The translations under genes were made by a program, and so were the position numbers. From Craterostigma plantagineum (Eukaryota; Streptophyta; Magnoliopsida; Lamiales; Linderniaceae), in contig JAPQWV010000298.1 of NCBI GenBank assembly GCA_027422505.1, forward strand, positions 62,001 to 126,000: 64,000 bases of DNA. Reading direction: 5' to 3'. Positions 58,401-64,000 of the stretch are shown here, piece by piece; positions within the stretch are counted from its first letter, which is position 1, and each line of letters starts with the position of its first letter. The notes below the pieces were generated by a model that did no database searches, was not told the DNA's origin, and saw only the letters and a program-made list of their open reading frames with translations.

Positions 58401-58536
58401 TCTATTTTACTTCCATTAATTAATTTAATTTACTTTATTAATTTATATTTTCCACTCAAAAATTTAGATTAATATTTCGATAAGATTTACTCTGGTAAAA
58501 CATCAAAACCCCGTATTAAATTTTACGGGTATTACA
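55480..58536 (-). mobile_element. 3' LTR of the Tekay-type TR-GAG element
   Basis: On the minus strand the LTR starts TGTAATACCCGTAAAATTT after the purine tract TTAAGGGGGGAAGAA and ends GAGGGTCGTTACA at 55480. Length is 3057 bp, identical to the copy at 60273-63329. By eye only about four substitutions separate the two. The flank CAACG (55475-55479) is a candidate target duplication whose partner lies beyond the window. Small open frames occur identically in both copies and have no recognisable domain. Confidence 0.9.
55943..56200 (-). repeat. TCAGGTCTCGTTAGAG array in the TR-GAG LTR
   Basis: As written on the plus strand, TCAGGTCTCGTTAGA(G/A) or close variants (TCAGGTCATGTTAGA, TCATGTCTCGTTAGA, TCAGGTCACGTTAGA) occur seven times at about 28 bp spacing, with one further copy position at 56184. 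Alternating spacers GCGGGT and GTCGCAT follow. The same array is found at about 60736-60995 in the second LTR. Confidence 0.85.
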
Positions 58537-58969
58537 TTCTTCCCCCCTTAAATGAATTTCGCCCCCGAAATTAGGCCGATTGGAATAATTCGAGGTAATG
58601 ATTTCTCCTACCTTTGGTTTATGTACATCCTATTAAGGTAAAATTTTCTCCCACCTTCACCACGTAATTTAGGCGACACATTTAAATGTGTGGTCCAACT
58701 TTCCAGAATCAAGAATTTCTTTACGCCTAGACTCGCCCATATATATATATATATATATATATTTTTTCTCTAAGCATACTAATCCTATTCCTACCGCACT
58801 CCGTTGCGCTACTCTGACAGTTCGTATGTTTTATATTATTTTTATTATTATTTTTCCTATCCTTGAGCTTTTCAAATCTCTAGTAAGATAGGATTTATTC
58901 CTACCTTCATCAGACGGCCAGCACATCCGTAGCAACCCAAAAATCAATTGGCACAGAAATGAGTGTACT
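58537..58969 (-). other. Post-gag region with polypurine tract and (AT)n of the TR-GAG element
   Basis: On the minus strand, after the gag stop, there are about 430 bp of non-coding DNA. An (AT)n run lies at about 58737-58762, and ATTTCGGGGGCGAAAT with AAGGGGGGAAGAA come just before the LTR. No protease, RT, RNase H or integrase sequence is present between gag and the LTR. Confidence 0.85.
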
Positions 58970-60118
58970 TTAAATATTTAACATACCCGTCATCTCTGGT
59001 GGGTTCAATTCTTCCTCCTCATTTGTTAAAGTAAACACATGAGCCGGTACAAGTGAAGGCTGTACTGGCACTTGGGTTTGGTTTCCCGAACGATTCTCGT
59101 GACAGTTTCTGGCAAGATGTCCTAGTTTTCCACATTTAAAACATTGAGGGTTAAAATTAGGTCTTGCTCCGAAACAAACACCTGCATGGTATCGTCCGCA
59201 TTTCTGGCACTGAGGATTGACGTTTGGAGGTCGAATTGGGAAATTAGTCGCTTCCTGGTTTGGCCTCGATCTCCAGTTTTGTTGTCCCTGGCGGCCGTTC
59301 TGATTATTGTTGGGACCCTTATAAAAAGTCTGGCGCTTCTTATTAGCCTCTCGTTCCAGCTGACTCTCCGCCTTCCTCTTTTCCTCATGGGCTCTGGAAA
59401 TCCGTTCCTCTGCCTGTTCCGCGATGAGCGCTCGTTCAGCCACTTGGGCAAATGCTAGTTCCCTTGTTCCCTTCATGCTTACATCTCGATAAATCTCAGG
59501 TTTGAGACCTACTTGGAATCGCTCCACCTTCAATGCATTCGTCGCCACCATGTGCGGTGCAAAACGCGACAACTCCTCAAACTTGCGAATATATTCTGCG
59601 ATAGTTTGCTCGCCTTGCTTTAGATTTATGAACTCGTTCATTTTTCGAGTTCGGTCATGGGTGGTGAAGTATTTCTCACGGAATAATTCTCTAAATCTCT
59701 CCCACGGCATAGTCATTGGGTCCTCCAAGATTTTGATGGTGTCCCACCAAAACCTTGCATTACCTCGAAGCATAGAGATGGCACACAACACCTGTTCATT
59801 CTCCGGGACCCGACCATATATGAACATATCCTCTATGGTGCGCAACCAGTCATCAGCTAGAATAGGATCGATGGCATCCTCAAAGGTCGGAGGGTTCAAT
59901 TTCCGAAACCGTTCCCCTATTATTTCTACACGTTCGGGTGGCGGGGTAGAATGTTGCGCAGATGAGTTACGGTGATTGATCAACTCATTGATCTGATCCG
60001 ACTGACGTTGGATCAGTTCAGTAAGGCGCAAGATCGTGGAGTCTCGTTCAGTTGTAGGTGACTCAGATGCAACCCTACGACTCGACTCTCTATTGTTTTC
60101 TCTACGTCCTCTCGTCAT
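58970..60118 (-). CDS. Retrotransposon Gag of the TR-GAG element
   Basis: An intact 382-codon frame starts at the ATG at 60118. The N-terminus is basic, then comes a helical stretch (LTELIQRQSDQINELI). The retrotransposon_gag core runs from about 65 to 235 (RKLNPPTFEDAIDPILADDW, GNARFWWDTIK, WERFRELFREKYFTTHDRTR, FINLKQGEQTIAEYIRKFEE). A Lys/Glu/Arg-rich helix follows and then two knuckle-like motifs: an atypical CQKCGRYHAGVC and a canonical CFKCGKLGHLARNC. The protein ends NPPEMTGMLNI, where a Tekay polyprotein would pass into protease. Gag assembles particles and binds RNA. With no pol, this element would depend on an autonomous relative. The start is the first ATG after the primer site. 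This is the only clearly uninterrupted element gene in the window. Confidence 0.9.
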   Translation of the reverse strand: MTRGRRENNRESSRRVASESPTTERDSTILRLTELIQRQSDQINELINHRNSSAQHSTPPPERVEIIGERFRKLNPPTFEDAIDPILADDWLRTIEDMFIYGRVPENEQVLCAISMLRGNARFWWDTIKILEDPMTMPWERFRELFREKYFTTHDRTRKMNEFINLKQGEQTIAEYIRKFEELSRFAPHMVATNALKVERFQVGLKPEIYRDVSMKGTRELAFAQVAERALIAEQAEERISRAHEEKRKAESQLEREANKKRQTFYKGPNNNQNGRQGQQNWRSRPNQEATNFPIRPPNVNPQCQKCGRYHAGVCFGARPNFNPQCFKCGKLGHLARNCHENRSGNQTQVPVQPSLVPAHVFTLTNEEEELNPPEMTGMLNI

Positions 60119-60258
60119 TTTAGCGTACTATCTACAACATTCATGCAAACAAGTATATTTATCTAATCAAACAAAAACTTAAAAACTTACAAGCAAGGGC
60201 TGATCCTCCAGGCTTTTGAGCGGCAGTACATGGACAGTCTACAGAACCTCTAATCTAA

Positions 60259-60270
60259 GCTCTGATACCA
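60259..60270 (-). other. Primer-binding site of the TR-GAG element (tRNA-iMet)
   Basis: On the minus strand TGGTATCAGAGC lies two bases after the LTR end at 60273. Its position between this LTR and gag fixes the orientation and shows that 60273-63329 serves as 5' LTR for the gag at 58970-60118. Confidence 0.92.
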
Positions 60271-60272
60271 CC

Positions 60273-63200
60273 TGTAACGACCCTCATTTTCTAATAAATA
60301 GTTTGGCGGATTTTCGCAACGTAAGTCGCGGAAGACCCGTCTAGTAAAAATCTTTTTCTAAAATAAAACATATTAAAATAAACATCTCTACATAGTCGTA
60401 TATTTACACAAACCGAAGCCCTAAAATATCAAAATATAAAAAAATCCTAACGTCCCTCCACAGGTCGCATCCATGTACTACCCTGCCTCAAAAATCCGTA
60501 GAGTCACCGCCATCAGCCCTCCTAGTCGTGACGCGTCTCAACGCCGGACTCGTATGTACCTACAACATGTAAACTGAGCTCCTTGCCCAGTAGATGAAAC
60601 ATGCATGTATGCAACGTGCGCTCAACCCCATTCCCAAAACACCTCACAAATGCACGCTCGACTCGACTTTACTCATCCCAACACCAACACCCCTCAACAT
60701 CTCACATGATTCGACATTAAGTACATTTCTAATATCCCACTCAGGTCTCGTTAGAATAGATTACCACTCAGGTCACGTTAGAATGGAATATCCTATTCAG
60801 GTCTCGTTAGAGCGGGTGGCTACTCAGGTCTCGTTAGAGTCGCATATCCCGCTCAGGTCTCGTTAGAGCGGGTAAGCTACTCATGTCTCGTTAGAGTCGC
60901 CCTATACTTGAAATGTTCTATAATGTCTCAACACATCCCATCACTCGATCCCTCGTATGCTCGGGCGGCCAGCTCAGGTCACGTTAGAGTTAGCACGCAC
61001 CCGAGTTCCCCTCTACCCAACGTAATAACCTACACCTCCCATCGACATCCCAAACTTTACCGTTCCACACTGTACTCAACCTACTCACTGTCATGATATG
61101 CAAATGTAGTGCAAACAACACGCAAATAACATGCAAAAATATTAAGTACATGTGAAGCACATAATTCACGAAATTGCATAATTCATCAAATTCACATAAT
61201 CACACAAGCACATAAATATCACATAAAATTCATATAACGTTTACGTGCCGTAGGTGAGTTTCACCTACCTGTCGTCCTAAATTTCGCAAGCGGTAAATCT
61301 TTACTGTTTTAGACTTCTGTATACAATATAATTATAAATATTAGTATATGCATGAGATTTAAACTAAGAACATAGAATGATTGTATTTCAAAGGTCATAC
61401 ATATTTCTAAATTATTTCCGCAAGATTCCCTAAACATATCTCCCCCAAGTTACTAGAATAATTTCACCAAAAATCCTACTTCTGTCCAAAAATTAGATTA
61501 CTTACCCTAATTTACCGAAACTTGAGCATAACGATTTCCTAACATATAGAAAACTCCAATAAGATCGAAAATCTCCAAAGCTTGTAAATACATTAAACAT
61601 TCAAAATTAATTGAACCAAAACGTTTATAAATAAATTCCCAAAAATAATATACTCTCCAAAACTTAGCGACATTAAAACCTAAATTACTGAAAAATTTCA
61701 ACATTAGAACTCAAAGTACCGAAAACTCCCTAAATTTGAAGCTACTTAGTCACCCGATATTATTAAAGGCTCAAACATACAAAGTCCCTCGAAAACCCTA
61801 AATTACCAAATACTCCCAATACTAAGATATTCTACTGTCGAAGACTACTAAATTAAACATCAAAGTATTCCTAAAATAACTACTTCGAATCCCAAAATTT
61901 TAAACCTCATATGTAAGTCACGAAAACACCACATAATTTATATTAAACCCATATTGAAATCACTTAAACACATATACACCGAAGTACTTTGCCTTAATAC
62001 TCGTATCATATAACCACATAAATACCTTATGATCTGAATGGGAAGAAGTGTAAATTAGAACATATCATACCTTATTGAACCATACGCAAAAGCTCGAGGG
62101 TTACAATTATTACTTGCTTCAGTTTTCCTTACTTTTACTTCACGAGGGTTTCCCTCAATAATGCGTGATGATGATGAATGATAGGTAATGTGATAAGTAG
62201 GTGTCGAAGCTTTCTTATGGTTAGATAAAGTTTTCACATGCTATTTTATATTAATTTCCAATAGTCATCTTTTATCACTTAGTTATTATTCTCAATATAA
62301 TTATATTTGTATGTTTATCAATATCTTGTGAGTAAAAGCAAGTAAGGTGACGACTAGATTAGGTGACCATCTTTTTGTTCCTTGAAATAACATGTTTGAT
62401 TTACATGTGACAAATGAATGAATACAATGAGTCTTAGCAATAGCATGGTCCATCGATCTACTATTATATTTTATATTCAATAGTTCTATTTAGAAGGTGA
62501 CAAAAACATAACAACTAACGTGTATGTATCAAGCATCTCATTATCATTCTTATTACTTTACTTAATAATACATGCTAATAATGCCTTAGCTAAGTTTTAA
62601 CGTGGCTTTACTATAACTTTGACCCTAACGCTTAAGATATTTACTAAAATATTCAATCATAAGAGATGCCAAGTAGAGTAGATAGACATTTCCTATTTAA
62701 TTAATTAATGGAATTCGTCCCTCTCTCTAGACTTAGCTTTTCAAAACTTGCTTAGTAAATGAACTTTCGTTTTGAGTCCACATATTTAACTAGTACCTAA
62801 TCTTTGGTCCCATTCTAATTAAAACATGTTCCTATCATTATCCCTCCTTAGTTTATTACATGATTGTCCTTATTTAAGCTTTAAGTTAATTTCTTTCATT
62901 GACCAATTCTTCCAAAAGTTTTGTTGCTACTTAAATAAATCTTAGCGTGTAATAAGTAAACAAAGTTGATGTATTACTAGTTCTCTTATTTAATTAACAT
63001 GTATTATGTCATTATTCTTTTTGGTTTCCTCTTGATAGTTCAGTTTGTGAATGATTAGTAAGTAACAAATTAGTAGCTAAACTACTACGTATATTCCCCT
63101 AACCCAATTTCCCTTCATAACTATTTGTATTTTCGGCCACATAAAATTTGGGCTGAACAATTTATTATGAATTTGAGCTTTTGGCCCATAATATCTATTT

Positions 63201-63329
63201 TACTTCCATTAATTAATTTAATTTACTTTATTAATTTATATTTTCCACTCAAAAATTTAGATTAATATTTCGATAAGATTTACTCTGGTAAAACATCAAA
63301 ACCCCGTATTAAATTTTACGGGTATTACA
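60273..63329 (-). mobile_element. 5' (shared middle) LTR of the TR-GAG tandem
   Basis: A 3057 bp copy nearly identical to 55480-58536. Differences seen: TTTTTGCAAC/TTTTCGCAAC, GTGGCG/GTGACG, TCATGTT/TCACGTT and CTAAAGTTG/CTAAATTTG. On its far side it is again followed (minus-strand upstream) by the post-gag region and gag. It is therefore the 3' LTR of the next unit as well as the 5' LTR of this one. Confidence 0.9.
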
Positions 63330-63764
63330 TTCTTCCCCCCTTAAATGAATTTCGCCCCCGAAATTAGGCCGATTGGAATAATTCGAGGTAATGATTTCTC
63401 CTACCTTTGGTTTATGTACATCCTATTAAGGTAAAATTTTCTCCCACCTTCACCACGTAATTTAGGCGACACATTTAAATGTGTGGTCCAACTTTCCAGA
63501 ATCAAGAATTTCTTTACGCCTAGACTCGCCCATATATATATATATATATATATATATTTTTTCTCTAAGCATACTAATCCTATTCCTACTGCACTCCGTT
63601 GCGCTACTCTGACAGTTCGTATGTTTTATATTATTTTTATTATTATTTTTCCTATCCTTGAGCTTTTCAAATCTCTAGTAAGATAGGATTTATTCCTACC
63701 TTCATCAGACGGCCAGCACATCCGTAGCAACCCAAAAATCAATTGGCACAGAAATGAGTGTACT
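63330..63764 (-). other. Second copy of the post-gag region and polypurine tract
   Basis: It matches 58537-58969 with one substitution (CCTACCGCACT versus CCTACTGCACT) and an (AT)n run longer by 2 bp. It carries the purine tract next to the LTR boundary at 63329. Confidence 0.9.
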
Positions 63765-64000
63765 TTAAATATTTAACATACCCGTCATCTCTGGTGGGTT
63801 CAATTCTTCCTCCTCATTTGTTAAAGTAAACACATGAGCCGGTACAAGTGAAGGCTGTACTGGCACTTGGGTTTGGTTTCCCGAACGATTCTCGTGACAG
63901 TTTCTGGCAAGATGTCCTAGTTTTCCACATTTAAAACATTGAGGGTTAAAATTAGGTCTTGCTCCGAAACAAACACCTGCATGGTATCGTCCGCATTTCT
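63765..64000 (-). CDS. Second Gag copy, C-terminal end, cut by the window edge
   Basis: The frame matches the last part of the Gag at 58970-60118 without visible change (the canonical zinc knuckle and the tail ending TGMLNI). It continues beyond the right edge. It proves that a second internal domain adjoins the middle LTR. Confidence 0.9.
   Translation of the reverse strand, partial: KCGRYHAGVCFGARPNFNPQCFKCGKLGHLARNCHENRSGNQTQVPVQPSLVPAHVFTLTNEEEELNPPEMTGMLNI

Noticed and set aside
1..64000. tRNA, rRNA or other structured RNA genes
   Set aside because: No cloverleaf with A and B boxes and no rRNA core sequence was noticed; TGGTATCAGAGC occurrences are primer-binding sites beside LTRs, not tRNA genes.

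Overview
The window reads as nuclear DNA of a flowering plant, most likely a eudicot. It holds nested LTR retrotransposons (Ty3/gypsy Tekay and Athila types, and Ty1/copia elements with an extra third ORF), a MULE transposase relic with a plant-type intron, MITE-like inverted repeats and a probable insert of plant mitochondrial DNA. I see no intact host gene, no rRNA or tRNA gene, no CRISPR array and nothing prokaryotic.

Layout. (1) 1-4535: 3' end of a Tekay-like chromovirus (+): integrase and chromodomain, polypurine tract, then a 3.1 kb 3' LTR with about 34 dispersed ATGTCG words. (2) 4616-7170: a broken Mutator-like transposase gene (-), with a CpG-rich 5' flank to about 7560. (3) 7560-9170: AT-rich DNA with one good and one weak MITE candidate. 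(4) about 9170-10200: probable NUMT, with a piece resembling mitochondrial ccmFN on the minus strand. (5) 10470-26760: decayed Ty1/copia element A (+): 5' LTR, primer site, gag, pol with an RT deletion, long spacer, start of a third ORF. It is interrupted by a probable gypsy solo LTR (about 11040-12260) and by the inverted 3' part of a related element, D (21729-25235, -). (6) 26765-47530: 5'-truncated Athila-like gypsy element (+), split inside its integrase by (7) the complete 14.1 kb Ty1/copia element C (29287-43434). C has 297 bp LTRs with two differences, 5 bp target duplications GTAGT, gag, pol, and a long third ORF before the 3' LTR. (8) 48092-55479: Ty1/copia element B (+), with a large internal deletion from the leader to RNase H, then spacer and third ORF. 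(9) 55480-64000: a Tekay-type element on the minus strand, inserted in B's third ORF. Its 3057 bp LTRs flank a 1.74 kb internal domain coding only for Gag. The order LTR-gag-LTR-gag shows a tandem array running out of the window. This matches the published TR-GAG class of non-autonomous elements.

How it works together. In the copia elements Gag forms the particle and pol supplies protease, integrase, RT and RNase H. The role of the third ORF is unknown. It recurs in A, B, C and D with the same domain order: a globular N-terminal domain, a Pro/Ser/Thr-rich middle and a helical C-terminal domain. In C a basic, NLS-like stretch follows the first domain and I see no obvious membrane segment, so the common label 'env-like' is doubtful. 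The TR-GAG element makes Gag only and would need pol from a Tekay relative.

Almost every coding region carries stops or frameshifts. The exceptions are the Gag frame at 58970-60118 and its partial copy at the right edge. The youngest events by LTR similarity are the TR-GAG tandem (about four differences seen in 3057 bp) and element C. The points most worth checking are the third ORF, the gag-pol boundary of C (tandem stops beside an AG acceptor-like site), the TR-GAG tandem, and the motif-rich arrays in the untranslated regions.
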